A DNA stretch of 54,651 nucleotides from Candidatus Poribacteria bacterium (GTDB taxonomy: Bacteria; Abyssobacteria; SURF-5): positions 1 through 54,651 of the forward strand of contig JACRIR010000197.1 of the NCBI GenBank assembly GCA_016215705.1, in the 5' to 3' direction. Below, in pieces: positions 34,096 to 43,549 of the stretch (the first letter of the stretch is position 1; each line of letters starts with the position of its first letter). The notes beneath the pieces were generated by a model that searched no databases, had not been told where the DNA came from, and was given only the letters and a program-made list of their open reading frames with translations. Position numbers and translations under genes: made by a program.

Positions 34096-34545
34096 TCATT
34101 CTCCTTCCTCATGTTTTGCCGACATCTTTGTGCGACCCCTTGTCATAGTCCCCCGCCCTTGCCTGCATTCGGGACACAAACCCGTGAACTCCAGCCGATG
34201 ACCGACAATCGTGTAGTCGGTCATGCCGCAAAAAGCATCTTCGAGACCGCTGACCTGCTCAGCCTCAATGTCGCCGACTCTGCCGCACCGCAGGCAGCGC
34301 ACATGATAGTGATTATTGGCGTTCCCATCAAAACGCATTTGAGAGCCCGCGAGCTCGAGCTTTTGTATTTCCCCGGAATCCGACAAACTCTCGAGATTGC
34401 GGTAGACCGTGCCAAGACTGATGTGCGGCAGCTTGCGCCGGACCATTTCATAGATTTCATCCGCCGACGGATGCGAATCGACTTTTCTCAATTCATCAAG
34501 GATGGTCAGTCGCTGGCGTGTCATTCTCAACTGCTGTGAGGACAA
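34096..34545 (-). CDS. Fur-family regulator (PerR/Fur-like)
   Basis: A 149-residue metal-dependent repressor. The winged helix includes PSADEIYEMVRRKLPHISLGTVYRNLESL. The dimerisation half has HYHVRCLRCGRVGDIE (regulatory His plus CxxC) and a second CPEC pair, giving the structural zinc site. A PerR-like role is suggested by its place at the head of a peroxide- and oxygen-defence operon; the family cannot be split by sequence alone here. Translation probably begins at a TTG (34545) after aggggatgagg; an ATG 21 bases later (34524) is the alternative. An operator-like dyad overlaps the promoter. Confidence 0.9.
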   Translation of the reverse strand: MSSQQLRMTRQRLTILDELRKVDSHPSADEIYEMVRRKLPHISLGTVYRNLESLSDSGEIQKLELAGSQMRFDGNANNHYHVRCLRCGRVGDIEAEQVSGLEDAFCGMTDYTIVGHRLEFTGLCPECRQGRGTMTRGRTKMSAKHEEGE

Positions 34546-34570
34546 TGTGCCTCATCCCCTTTCTTGCAAA

Positions 34571-34613
34571 TAGTAACCATTACCAATATGTCGCTTTTGT
34601 TTCTGCTTCGCAA
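34571..34613 (-). promoter_or_regulatory. Promoter and Fur/PerR-type dyad of the oxygen-defence operon
   Basis: On the minus strand TTGCGA (34613-34608), a 17-base spacer and CATATT (34590-34585) form a plausible promoter. An inverted repeat, gtaac-c-attac (34573-34583, one mismatch), partly matching 7-1-7 Fur boxes, lies just downstream of the -10. This position would let the regulator repress itself and the operon. The rest of the gap (34614-34695) shows nothing clear. Confidence 0.5.
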
Positions 34614-34695
34614 GAGGTAAAATGGAAAATCGAGAAGAAACTGCAAGTGGGAGGATAAGCGATAGGTCCGATGCGTGTCAGTCTTCTGAGCTATC

Positions 34696-35916
34696 TCATT
34701 CTGTCTGCCTGATTCTCTTTTCGTAAGGCGCCAGCACTGCATCTTTAGGAAGGTTCTTGATGGCGTATTCACGCGCTGTTTTGCCGAACTCTTCCCTGGC
34801 AATCCCGTTGCGATACAGGAACATTAAAGCATCCAGCATTTCAACCGCGTTCTCTGGTTCGACTACAAGTCCACATCTGTTACCCGCTATTACCTCATTC
34901 ATTTCGCTGCCCCGGTCAGCAGCGGCTATTACCGGTCTGCCACTGGCAAGTATTCCTGTAAGCTTTGATGGCATGACCACCTCGGTCACAGCCTTCTGTT
35001 GGGGGACAACAGATACATCGGCGGCTGATAGAAGATAAGGCAGCATCTCTGGTTCCTGCACCGGCAGGAATCTGACGTTTCCAAGACTCATTTCATTGTA
35101 CCTTCGGATAAGTCTTTCCTTGTCAGCTCCGTCTCCCACAATAAGATAAATTATGTCACGCATGTCTCTTGTTTTCTCGGCAACATCAAGGATAACATCG
35201 AGTCCCTGTTTGACACCGATGTTGCCGGAGTATATAACCAGGAATTCGCCATCCAGCCCATGCTCTTTTCGAAAAACATTCTCTCGTTCCATTGGATAGA
35301 TGAACTTTGTGTCCACCCAATTGGGAAAGAGAACCACTTTTTCAGGCTCAATGCCCTTTGCGATAATTTTTCGCCTCATGGTCTCGCTGATTGTGGAAAC
35401 AAATGCGGCTTTTCGATAAATGAACTTCTCAATCCCGTACAGCAATCGGACAAATGGTCCGTTCTTGATCATTCCTAGATCCACGGCAGTGTCAGGCTGA
35501 AGATCATGCACGTGGAAAGTAAAGGGGATTCTCTTGATTTCGGCTATAAGATGCGCAACCAACCCGATGCCCAGTGGGGGCGAAATGGCAATCAGAACGT
35601 CCGCATTCCCTGCCATCAACAGATTGAGAAAAGAAAACAAGATGAATGAGAGTTCATGGAGCATCCTTGTGCGAGCAGTGACTTTCGAGGGAACATATAG
35701 ATACGCGCGTTTTACCGTGACCCCCTTGATTCTCTCCGTCAAGAAGAATCTGTTCCTGTACGCGATAGGGACCCTCCACTCAGGGTAATACGGGAATGAA
35801 GTCACCGCTGTAACTTCATGCCCGCATCCAACAAGATGTTCGCACATCTCGGTGGTGTATTTCCCGATGCCCACACGCTCCGGAGAATAATTAATACCCA
35901 CAACGAGAATTTTCAA
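34696..35916 (-). CDS. GT4-family glycosyltransferase (WcaI-like)
   Basis: A 406-residue GT-B enzyme. Its N-terminus, KILVVGINYSPERVGIGKYT, and the downstream FTFHVHDLQPDTA, IYSGNIGVKQGLD and PSKLTGILASGRPVIA (C-terminal nucleotide-sugar site) resemble the WcaI type of colanic-acid transferases. It would add a sugar to the lipid-linked repeat unit at the cytoplasmic membrane. I prefer the TTG at 35916, with aggggt just upstream, over the TTG at 35940, because homology begins at KILVVG. Last gene of the exopolysaccharide operon. Confidence 0.85.
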   Translation of the reverse strand: MKILVVGINYSPERVGIGKYTTEMCEHLVGCGHEVTAVTSFPYYPEWRVPIAYRNRFFLTERIKGVTVKRAYLYVPSKVTARTRMLHELSFILFSFLNLLMAGNADVLIAISPPLGIGLVAHLIAEIKRIPFTFHVHDLQPDTAVDLGMIKNGPFVRLLYGIEKFIYRKAAFVSTISETMRRKIIAKGIEPEKVVLFPNWVDTKFIYPMERENVFRKEHGLDGEFLVIYSGNIGVKQGLDVILDVAEKTRDMRDIIYLIVGDGADKERLIRRYNEMSLGNVRFLPVQEPEMLPYLLSAADVSVVPQQKAVTEVVMPSKLTGILASGRPVIAAADRGSEMNEVIAGNRCGLVVEPENAVEMLDALMFLYRNGIAREEFGKTAREYAIKNLPKDAVLAPYEKRIRQTE

Positions 35917-35989
35917 ATCAACCCCTGCAAGCTCTGGCAAACAATGAGATTCAATGCGGCTCCGTCCTATTCAGCCTCTTCTGTGCCTG

Positions 35990-37264
35990 TCAACCGCTGC
36001 TTCCTTCCAGACCTTCAACCTTCAACTCTTGACTTTCGACTTCCGATCCATGAATAGCCAGCCATCCGATGCTTGCCCACAACAAGAAAGCAGTCACAGG
36101 ATCACCAAAAACCGGAGTGAAAAACGAGTAGAGCACAATTGTGGATATGAACGAGAGAACGGCAAATGAACGATTGCTTTCAATATACACTGACCTTACA
36201 AAGAAGAAGAAGCACAGAAGCAGGAAGACCCCGCCCGTTACATAGGAAGACAGAATCTGGTTGTGTATCATCCAGAAAGGATACAAATCCCATTCGTTCA
36301 AGCCCCACGGGTCCAAGAAGAGGTACCGGCCAAAACCCATGCCAAAGCAGCGAGTTGTCCAGTTGTCATGCATTTCATCCAAAGCCATCTGCCAGAAAAG
36401 CAACCTCAGTTTAAGGGTTTGGTCTCCGGACAACGCTTCCGCTCCCAGCAGGGGAACATCGGATAGAGCCGCATACCGCTCGGATAGAAACTCCGAACGA
36501 GCTGCAAACAAAGAAAACAGAATTATGACGATAGCCAGGACACCGAGTATCTTCCACCGCGATTGGACTCCCCTCTTCAGCGCGTAGTACGCGCCATGAG
36601 TGAATAATGTCCAAACCACAGCCAGATGGAATCCTCGTGTTCGGATACTGATCATGTATACTGCGAAAAACACGGCGAAAACGATGTGCCACATTCTTAT
36701 ACGGCGATTCTGAAACAGGTCGTTCAGGATTGCGCAGAAGACAAACAAGAGCGGTATCCGCAAGTTGAAGGCAATTTCAGTGCTCATCGTTGTTCCGAGG
36801 TAGCGGGGCGTTTCTTCTATTCCATAGACCAACAGGATCGGCGTCGCGAGCACAAAAATGCCGGATATCAAGCCAGGCAGGTTTATCTTTCGGAAATACA
36901 CTCCAAAAAGGATCGAGGCAACAAAGAAAATCTGGGAAAAATCGCGCAGCACCGATTCCATTGGATTCTTCAGCAATGAGTATGGCAACAATACGCCGGC
37001 AAAAACAAAGAAAACAATCGTATTCCGCGCCATCTTTCCATTCCTGTAAAAAATTAGCAGGAGAAGATTGCAGCCGACCAGCGCGATCTCGAAGACGGAC
37101 GTCGAAATGTCGGAAAGCGTGAAACCGGCCACCCGCCCTGATATGGCGGCCAGCCACAACAGGGCGGCCGCAGCGTACAGCGGCAACACGGAAACATCTA
37201 TGCGCTGATGTAGATTGAGCAAATCAACAGGTTTCTTTGCCATATCCATTGTTGGTGTCAGCAT
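35990..37264 (-). CDS. O-antigen ligase/polymerase-like membrane protein (Wzy candidate)
   Basis: A 424-residue protein with 10-12 predicted transmembrane segments and a large periplasmic loop late in the sequence (about residues 280-345; QTLKLRLLFWQMALDEM ... GMGFGRYLF). This is the layout of the Wzy_C/O-antigen ligase family. In a Wzx/Wzy system it would polymerise repeat units in the periplasm. The last 18 residues (GSEVESQELKVEGLEGSSG) are encoded by five consecutive heptamers (36012-36046) of the same type as the intergenic phrases, so the C-terminus appears to have been extended by repeat DNA. Short spacing to the sulfotransferase gene upstream (16 bp). Confidence 0.8.
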   Translation of the reverse strand: MLTPTMDMAKKPVDLLNLHQRIDVSVLPLYAAAALLWLAAISGRVAGFTLSDISTSVFEIALVGCNLLLLIFYRNGKMARNTIVFFVFAGVLLPYSLLKNPMESVLRDFSQIFFVASILFGVYFRKINLPGLISGIFVLATPILLVYGIEETPRYLGTTMSTEIAFNLRIPLLFVFCAILNDLFQNRRIRMWHIVFAVFFAVYMISIRTRGFHLAVVWTLFTHGAYYALKRGVQSRWKILGVLAIVIILFSLFAARSEFLSERYAALSDVPLLGAEALSGDQTLKLRLLFWQMALDEMHDNWTTRCFGMGFGRYLFLDPWGLNEWDLYPFWMIHNQILSSYVTGGVFLLLCFFFFVRSVYIESNRSFAVLSFISTIVLYSFFTPVFGDPVTAFLLWASIGWLAIHGSEVESQELKVEGLEGSSG

Positions 37265-37280
37265 TGGTTTCCTCAGAACA

Positions 37281-38261
37281 TTAGTTGTAGTAGGGAAGAT
37301 AGGATAGAGACTTCTCCGTCAGTCCGGTTCTCAAAACGTAGCCATTCAAGTTGGCATTAAGTTTGTTAATCACCAAATCGAAACGGTCAAGAAAGCCAAA
37401 GCTTTTCGGTCGAATACGTCCAATCCTTTCAAGTAGGGCCTCCCTCCTCAGGTTGCACTTTCCCAGATAAAGATCGCTCACGGATAGTAAGTAGTCCTGT
37501 AGAAACCCTCTCTTGGTGGAACTTTCTTCTGCGAAACTTTGCCAACTGTCTATCGACAAAGTCTTTACCTCGTTCAAATCGGCGAACCTGCCTCGGTCCC
37601 CCATTACTCCGGGAGGACGTTTCCCAATCACAAATGCCGCATCCTTTTTGTCGAGAGGCTCAAGAGACAAATAGTTGAAAAGCTTCTCCCGTGTGGAGGA
37701 AGAGTCGGTCACCAGCGTTTTGTAGTCAATCGAGAAAGCGCGTTCAGCATATTTCTCGCTTGCCTCGGCGAGGATGCCGGGAGCACGGAATAGGTCATTG
37801 TAGAAGTACGGAATGCCTCTGAGTCTGCCGTGTAACCATGTCCTTGACACCGAAGTCACTACTTCCAAGGGATTGCGGAACAAAAACACGAATTTGCCGT
37901 CCGGAAATATTTCAACAAGACGATCTATAATATAGTAGTAGCGAGGGGTCTTATCAATGAAATGACTGGTTTCCCGCGTCGAGAGGCTTCCATAGATGCT
38001 CAGCGCAAAATTCTTGATTGCCTGATCATAGTCTTTCAATCCGTTCGGTAGTTGCTTTACGACATCATAGACTGCTTCTATCGAGGTGTGATGCCCGTAC
38101 AGACTCATATTCAAGCCGGGCATTGTGCTGGTTACCATCGGAAGCAAAAACCATGGTTCCGCAACCGTGGACACCTGCGGGTGAGCGGAAATCAAGCGCT
38201 GAAGCAAGGTCGAGCCTGCTCTGGGCATACTGAAGATGAAAACCGGAACTATGTCTTTCAT
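37281..38261 (-). CDS. Sulfotransferase-family protein
   Basis: A 326-residue PAPS-dependent sulfotransferase-like protein. The 5'-phosphosulfate loop is FIFSMPRAGSTLLQRLIS near the N-terminus, and the 3'-phosphate loop region is VFLFRNPLEVVTSVSRTW. It would sulfate a sugar of the polysaccharide. I place the start at 38261 (MKDIVPVF): the frame upstream to 38381 translates a degenerate copy of the dispersed 130-bp element and has no protein homology. The ribosome-binding site (ggtggt) is weak. Within the exopolysaccharide operon, between a GT2 and a polymerase-like gene. Confidence 0.82.
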   Translation of the reverse strand: MKDIVPVFIFSMPRAGSTLLQRLISAHPQVSTVAEPWFLLPMVTSTMPGLNMSLYGHHTSIEAVYDVVKQLPNGLKDYDQAIKNFALSIYGSLSTRETSHFIDKTPRYYYIIDRLVEIFPDGKFVFLFRNPLEVVTSVSRTWLHGRLRGIPYFYNDLFRAPGILAEASEKYAERAFSIDYKTLVTDSSSTREKLFNYLSLEPLDKKDAAFVIGKRPPGVMGDRGRFADLNEVKTLSIDSWQSFAEESSTKRGFLQDYLLSVSDLYLGKCNLRREALLERIGRIRPKSFGFLDRFDLVINKLNANLNGYVLRTGLTEKSLSYLPYYN

Positions 38262-38304
38262 CGGACCACCATTGAACCTGTTCCGCAATTGCAGCTTTGA
38301 ATCA

Positions 38305-38395
38305 GAGCCCCGCAGACGTGAATTCATGCGCACAGGAATTCCAGCCTGCTTCAGGCCCCGCGCCTGAGAACAAGTTGACACCTGCAGAATTGCCG
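38305..38395. repeat. Degenerate family A element
   Basis: The stretch cagacgtgaattcatgcgcacaggaattcc ... cccgcgcctgag ... acacctgcagaattg follows the same order of blocks as 3931-4010, with many substitutions. It occupies the gap between the sulfotransferase and GT2 genes and explains an apparent N-terminal extension of the former. Confidence 0.45.
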
Positions 38396-38411
38396 GACAG
38401 ATTCTGTTGCA

Positions 38412-39251
38412 TCATTGCAGCGCGACATCACGCAGGAGAGGTTGTGTCGCGCGAAGTACATACCTTTGAAAATAATACGATAGGCGGCGATACCTAATGG
38501 AACTAACCAGAATCTCGGCCAAGCCTACAAGCTTCTGTCTGCGGGTCTTTCTTACTCCATAGTGCTCATACACCAGCTTCATCTCAGACGCCCACTTTAG
38601 CCCAAGATCGGAGCCAAACTTAGCTTTGTCGTGTATCCGGTATGCGCCCCATAGCGAAGGAACATATTTGAAACGAATTCCCTTCGACAAACACCTCAGG
38701 TAAAACTCGACGTCCATTGCGTAGTGCAACGATTCGTCAAAACAACCGATCTTCTCGACGACGGTTCTCGACATGAACGCACTCTGGTTCGCAATGAACA
38801 TTCGGTAGTTGATGAAGAACGGTAGTGACGGGGGCATGCCGTACCGCATCCTGATGACTCTGGATCGCCCATCAATAATGGCAGTATCTCCGTAAACAAT
38901 ATCGGCGTTACCGGATCGGATTGCTTCTTCGGCTTGCTGGAAAGCGTTCTGATCGACGAATACGTCATCGCTGTTTTGCCAGGCTATTATTGATCCGCGT
39001 GCGAGTCTAATGGCTTTGTTGATAGCATGGGATTGCCCCTTGTCAGGTTCTGAAACATAGATGGTGACCATGTCTCCGAATGATCCGACTACGGACGAAG
39101 TGTCGTCCGTCGAACCGCCGTCCATGACAATAACTTCTATGGCCGCATACCGTTGTCTTCTGATCGATTCCAGAGTTTCCCCGATGAAATCTCCCTGATT
39201 GAACGACGGAATAACCACGCTTATTGTCGGCTTCATATATGAATCAGGCAT
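38412..39251 (-). CDS. GT2-family glycosyltransferase
   Basis: A 279-residue GT-A enzyme: ISVVIPSFNQGDFIGETL, VIVMDGGSTDDT, the DxD-equivalent WQNSDDVF, and the late MDVEFYLRCLSKG motif common in GT2 transferases acting on lipid-linked oligosaccharides. No transmembrane segment, so it is cytoplasmic or peripheral. The start at 39251 has aagga ten bases upstream; Met6 is a possible alternative. Bordered by family A elements on both sides, which suggests that this part of the operon has been rearranged. Confidence 0.87.
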   Translation of the reverse strand: MPDSYMKPTISVVIPSFNQGDFIGETLESIRRQRYAAIEVIVMDGGSTDDTSSVVGSFGDMVTIYVSEPDKGQSHAINKAIRLARGSIIAWQNSDDVFVDQNAFQQAEEAIRSGNADIVYGDTAIIDGRSRVIRMRYGMPPSLPFFINYRMFIANQSAFMSRTVVEKIGCFDESLHYAMDVEFYLRCLSKGIRFKYVPSLWGAYRIHDKAKFGSDLGLKWASEMKLVYEHYGVRKTRRQKLVGLAEILVSSIRYRRLSYYFQRYVLRATQPLLRDVALQ

Positions 39252-39289
39252 CCGGATCTGTCCTTCAATGCGCGTTCAGACCATGCCAT

Positions 39290-39368
39290 TGTAGGCGCGA
39301 ATCTGTTCGCACAGTATCTTCAGCCCTTTTCTGCGCCGCGCCTGCGAATGAATCGTCGCCTGCGCAAT
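39290..39368. repeat. Family A element, truncated copy
   Basis: tgtaggcgcgaatctgttcgcacagtatcttcagcccttttctgcgccgcgcctgcgaat... aligns over about 80 bases with 3932-4010 and lacks the outer gagactgtccc arms. It fills the gap between two glycosyltransferase genes. Confidence 0.6.
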
Positions 39369-39389
39369 CAAGAGACAGACTCATTTCAC

Positions 39390-40580
39390 TCATTCGATCC
39401 GAGCGCGTCCTGTGGCGACATCAAAAAGCAGTTCCCCGCTTCTTCCCCAATCAAACTTGTCCCTGCAAACGTCGAAGGCGTTCTTGCTGATTCTGTTGAG
39501 CCGGTCAATGTCATCAATAGCTTCTATGACTCCCCCCACAAGATCCTCGATGCTGTCGAATTCCAGGTAATCCCGATTCGGAACCAGCGGCAATCCCGCC
39601 ATTGTCCCCTTCAGGGCAGCAATGGGAACTCGATGAAACACGTAATCCAAGGATTTAAGCTTAAAACCTCCGCCGGCTTTCTCAGCCACTATTGCTACCC
39701 GGGATTCCAGCAGTATCTCCTTCAAAGATTCCACCCACCCTATAAACTCGACGGCCTTCGTTCTGCCGGCAATTTCCTTGAACAATCCAGCCGGTCCTGT
39801 TCCGACTATTTTGAGCGACACGCCCGAACTCGCAAACCTGGAACCAGCGGCCAGGGCAAGTTCCCTGAGATTGATTTGCTTCGCTTGCCAGAAGAAACTG
39901 CCGAGCATTACGGCCTGCCTTCTTGTGCGGCAGGAGATTTGGCGGTCAGCAAGCACGGTTCCTGAGTAGCCCGGGGTGACAGTCGTCACTTCTTTTTCAT
40001 AGGCGCGGTTGAGCGTGCGGGCATCGTCGGCGGTAATCGCGGTAATCCTGTCAAAATCCTTGATGGCTCTTTGCTCGTGATGCTTCACTTTCCGCGCGTC
40101 CCACCGGAGTGCCCATCTCTTCATGATTCCGCTCTCTTCTTCAGCCATCGATTGTCTCGCCAGGGTTTCATGATTCTGCATAACCAGAACCGTTCTGGGC
40201 AGCCCATTTCCTGATTGCCGGAATCTCTTTTTCAGCTTCTCGATCGCCCAATATGTTCTTAGATGATCGCAGATGACGGCATCGACGCCATCCACAGGAA
40301 CGACTCTTTCCAACAACCGGAACATTCCGGCAGTCCTGTCCTGGTAAATGATATTCGGATACAATGAAAAGAGGCTCGCTGCCTTGGATCTTTGAGCCGC
40401 TGTAGCCGCGAACTGCTTGTGACCAAAATCGCCAAGACAAGGTTCCCCATTGTCGGAGTGCCCAACGACCAATACTTCCGCAAAGCTCATAAGCGACTTG
40501 ACAAGATGATATATATATACCCTATCGCCGGCAGATAGCTTTGCCGGAAGAACTGTGGTGATAAGAATAATCCTCTTCAT
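39390..40580 (-). CDS. GT4-like glycosyltransferase
   Basis: A 396-residue GT-B-fold protein. The N-terminal RIILITTVLPAKLSAGDRVYIYHLVKSL is like the start of GT4 enzymes, and the C-terminal half contains SLKIVGTGP, VEFIGWVESLKEIL and a GGGFKLKSLDYVFHRVPIAA stretch equivalent to the E-x7-E sugar-nucleotide site. The first acidic residue of that motif is replaced (AEKAGGGFKLKSLDY), as in several GT4 subgroups. Cytoplasmic; it adds one residue of the repeat unit. ATG start. Part of the exopolysaccharide operon. Confidence 0.8.
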   Translation of the reverse strand: MKRIILITTVLPAKLSAGDRVYIYHLVKSLMSFAEVLVVGHSDNGEPCLGDFGHKQFAATAAQRSKAASLFSLYPNIIYQDRTAGMFRLLERVVPVDGVDAVICDHLRTYWAIEKLKKRFRQSGNGLPRTVLVMQNHETLARQSMAEEESGIMKRWALRWDARKVKHHEQRAIKDFDRITAITADDARTLNRAYEKEVTTVTPGYSGTVLADRQISCRTRRQAVMLGSFFWQAKQINLRELALAAGSRFASSGVSLKIVGTGPAGLFKEIAGRTKAVEFIGWVESLKEILLESRVAIVAEKAGGGFKLKSLDYVFHRVPIAALKGTMAGLPLVPNRDYLEFDSIEDLVGGVIEAIDDIDRLNRISKNAFDVCRDKFDWGRSGELLFDVATGRARIE

Positions 40581-40665
40581 TCCGAATCTGCCTGCGCAAA
40601 GGTTTCCTTGCCATTAGGCGTTCGGCCTGTCAGCACGCAGATTCGGGATAACATTCCAGAATGCA

Positions 40666-42021
40666 TCAAACTCTCCTTTGAGAGATAAACACAGGCTTAA
40701 GCATATTGATGCCCATTGAATTCCGGACAAGTATCAGACAAATAATGTTCAAGACCGCCAGGCTCATTGCGGACGCAATTGCCGCTCCGATGAATCCATG
40801 TCGGGGTATTAGTAGGATGCACAGCAGTACGTTGATGACCGCTGAAACAAGAACACCATTTCTTAGCAAATGGCCATTCCCACTCATCATGAGTAAATAT
40901 CCGACGGAGCCGGCCGCAACATTTATCAGTTGCCCGGCCGCCAGGATGGACAGAGCAACACCGCCTTCCCCGAATTGGGGCCCAAACAATCCCATCACAA
41001 ATGTTGGAGCAAGAATGAATAGGGCACAGAGCGGACTAACTATCAGTATCATTAACCTCGCTGACTTCCTGGCGGTCGAACCCAGGGCCTCCATATCACC
41101 CAGCCGGTGGAGAGCGGCAAACTTGGGCGCTGCTATGCTGTTAACGGCAATCAGGACGTAACCCATGAGCGAGGCAGTTCGGGATGCAATCCCAAAGACA
41201 CCGACATCTTCACTTGGTCTGAGAATGCCCAACAACAGAGTCGAGCACCAAACCATGACGAGATTCGTGAAAGCAATCCAGAAAAGCGGTGTGGCGCTGC
41301 ATAGCAGCCGGCGTGTGTCAAAACGGCCCTTTACGTCTCGCAGTTTCGGAGTGGCAATTCGCCAGATGCCATAGGCCAAAACCCCGGTAAGCGTCACAGC
41401 CAATGTATAAGCCCATACCGCTCCTTTTACGCCCCACGACTGTCCGAAAAAATAGAGCGCAACCAAGGAAAAAATGGGCGTCCCTGCGGCCTGAACCAAT
41501 TGGGAATCACGAATGCGCTTGATACCTTTCAAAGCTTCGGCATGAAGTGTCAGCAATACCATCGGGACAACTGCCGCCGCCATCCAACGCAACGGTTCTT
41601 CTGTCTCAGGTTTGGATAATACAGCCGTGGCCAGCCATGGAGCCAACATAAAAAGAACGAGCCCTGATGCAACTGCCGCTCCTGCCGCAAATGTTACTGC
41701 TTTCCGATAAACACCCTTAACGGAGGCCCAGTCGTCGACGGCCGCGCCGGCAGCGACGAAACGCAGCAATGCATTGTCCAACCCCATCGTTCCGAAAACC
41801 GCAACGATTGTGGCTAGGGTGAGCGCAAGATAGTAGACGCCGGAACCGCCGGCCCCTAGCATCCGGGCGAGAACAACATTGAATGCAAAAGCAAACCCGG
41901 CGCCAAACACCTTCAGCACAAATGCGACGGACGCGCCTTTCACCACTTCGAGCATGTGGGCGTCGAGAATGTCCGCTGCAAACGGCAGCCCATTGAACGC
42001 AGTTCTCAAATTCACTTGCAA
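40666..42021 (-). CDS. Wzx-like polysaccharide flippase
   Basis: A 451-residue MOP-superfamily protein with about 12-14 hydrophobic segments; the early GAGGSGVYYLALTLATIVAVFGTMGLDNALLRF region is typical of RfbX/Wzx-like proteins. It would flip the undecaprenyl-linked repeat unit made by the neighbouring phosphoglycosyltransferase and GTs. Translation starts at a TTG preceded by aaggaa. A second flippase is encoded at 9048 in the other glycan locus, consistent with two separate products. Confidence 0.87.
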   Translation of the reverse strand: MQVNLRTAFNGLPFAADILDAHMLEVVKGASVAFVLKVFGAGFAFAFNVVLARMLGAGGSGVYYLALTLATIVAVFGTMGLDNALLRFVAAGAAVDDWASVKGVYRKAVTFAAGAAVASGLVLFMLAPWLATAVLSKPETEEPLRWMAAAVVPMVLLTLHAEALKGIKRIRDSQLVQAAGTPIFSLVALYFFGQSWGVKGAVWAYTLAVTLTGVLAYGIWRIATPKLRDVKGRFDTRRLLCSATPLFWIAFTNLVMVWCSTLLLGILRPSEDVGVFGIASRTASLMGYVLIAVNSIAAPKFAALHRLGDMEALGSTARKSARLMILIVSPLCALFILAPTFVMGLFGPQFGEGGVALSILAAGQLINVAAGSVGYLLMMSGNGHLLRNGVLVSAVINVLLCILLIPRHGFIGAAIASAMSLAVLNIICLILVRNSMGINMLKPVFISQRRV

Positions 42022-42042
42022 GTCGGAATTCCTTGGAATTTG

Positions 42043-43455
42043 CTAGACCCCTGTCCCCATGAACACGGCAGGTATGGTTTTCAATATAATTTTGAAATCG
42101 AGTGACAACGACAGATTATCGATATATTCCAGGTCAAGGCGCGCCCATTCATCAAAATCAACATTGTTCCTTCCACCCACCTGCCACAAGCACGTGAGCC
42201 CGGGCCTCACGGAAAGCCTGCGCCTCTGCCAAATGTCATATCCTTCAACTTCCGATGGTATCGGCGGCCTTGGGCCAACGATGCTCATGTCGCCTTTGAG
42301 CACGTTTATGAATTGGGGCAACTCATCGAGGCTGTATCTTCTAAGAAGTCTGCCGATTGCCGTGATCCTCGGGTCCTCCTTTATCTTGAACACCGGCCCT
42401 GACATCTCGTTCAGATGCGCAAGCTCCCTTTTCAACAACTCGGCGTTGTCGACCATTGTTCGGAACTTGAGCATGCTGAATTCTCTTCCATTCAGGCCAC
42501 ACCTCTTCTGTTTGAAGAAGACGGGGCCTTCGGACGTGAGCTTGATCCCCAAAGAGATCGCCAATAGCAGAGGCCCTGCAAGCACAAGAACGACCGCCGA
42601 TACGGCAATATCCACGATCCTCTTTGTGGCAGCGACTTCATCTAATCGCGATATCGGATTGAAACTCAAGAACGACCATTCTCTCAGCTTCTCCATCTTC
42701 GTATGCGCAATCTCATGAGCGTAAAAGTCGGCGGCAATGCTGGCCTTTCTGCCCATCTGCTCACAAACGAGAACGGCCTTCTCGATTTTGTCAAGCCATT
42801 TTCGAGGGACCACAAAGATCACTTCGTCAACCGGCATAGCCGTGAGGGCTTCCTGGATTCCGTCAAGTGTGCCGATGACTGTGCCGCTGTCAAGCTTTCT
42901 CCCAACTAAAGAGACATCTCTATCAAGAAAGCCAAGAATCCTGAGTCCCCACTCTTTATGATGTTGTATGAGAGCGGCAAGTCTTTGCGCCCTCAGCCCG
43001 GTTCCGACGATGAGAATACCTCTGTAATTGAGACCCCTTTTGCGGATGTTATGCAGAAACACATAGAGAGAGAGCCTTTCTCCCATTAGTAAAACGGCGT
43101 TGAGAATAAGAAATAAGAATATCAGAGTTCTGCTTATGGCTTGAATCTTGAAAATGAAGAGAGAACTCATGAGTATTATTCCGCCCAGAAAGACGGTCTT
43201 CACAGGCGGGAGGAGAACATGCCCGATGGCCAATGTCCTGATAGGTGAATACGCCTTGTTCCCGTACAGGAGAACCGCCCACAAAGGCAGAACAATATAC
43301 AAAAGAAAAAGGTAGTGTGAAATCGGGCTTAGAGGAGCCAGGGATAAGGTCGCGCTATGTCTAAGAAAATACGCAAGGAAGAAGGAGGCCACGGTGCTCG
43401 CCAGATCAAGAGACAACTGTATCCTCCGCAGGAGGCTATGTTTCTCTTTGAGCAT
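42043..43455 (-). CDS. Polyprenyl-phosphate phosphoglycosyltransferase (WbaP-like)
   Basis: A 470-residue enzyme that starts repeat-unit assembly by transferring a sugar 1-phosphate onto undecaprenyl phosphate. There are four N-terminal transmembrane helices, a CoA_binding_3-type Rossmann domain ([17 protein letters not shown], about residues 148-260), then a re-entrant helix and the catalytic domain with [36 protein letters not shown] and WQVGGRN. The ATG start has gagg a few bases upstream. Located 21 bp after the flippase start-side neighbour in the operon order wzy/TPR - this gene - wzx. Confidence 0.93.
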   Translation of the reverse strand: MLKEKHSLLRRIQLSLDLASTVASFFLAYFLRHSATLSLAPLSPISHYLFLLYIVLPLWAVLLYGNKAYSPIRTLAIGHVLLPPVKTVFLGGIILMSSLFIFKIQAISRTLIFLFLILNAVLLMGERLSLYVFLHNIRKRGLNYRGILIVGTGLRAQRLAALIQHHKEWGLRILGFLDRDVSLVGRKLDSGTVIGTLDGIQEALTAMPVDEVIFVVPRKWLDKIEKAVLVCEQMGRKASIAADFYAHEIAHTKMEKLREWSFLSFNPISRLDEVAATKRIVDIAVSAVVLVLAGPLLLAISLGIKLTSEGPVFFKQKRCGLNGREFSMLKFRTMVDNAELLKRELAHLNEMSGPVFKIKEDPRITAIGRLLRRYSLDELPQFINVLKGDMSIVGPRPPIPSEVEGYDIWQRRRLSVRPGLTCLWQVGGRNNVDFDEWARLDLEYIDNLSLSLDFKIILKTIPAVFMGTGV

Positions 43456-43549
43456 GAATCCTCAACGCCCTTTCGCGCTATTGCTGCTTCCGTCGCCAAC
43501 GACAGATATACGAGCGGGATTGGCTCCTCGCACATACATCTTTTGTATT

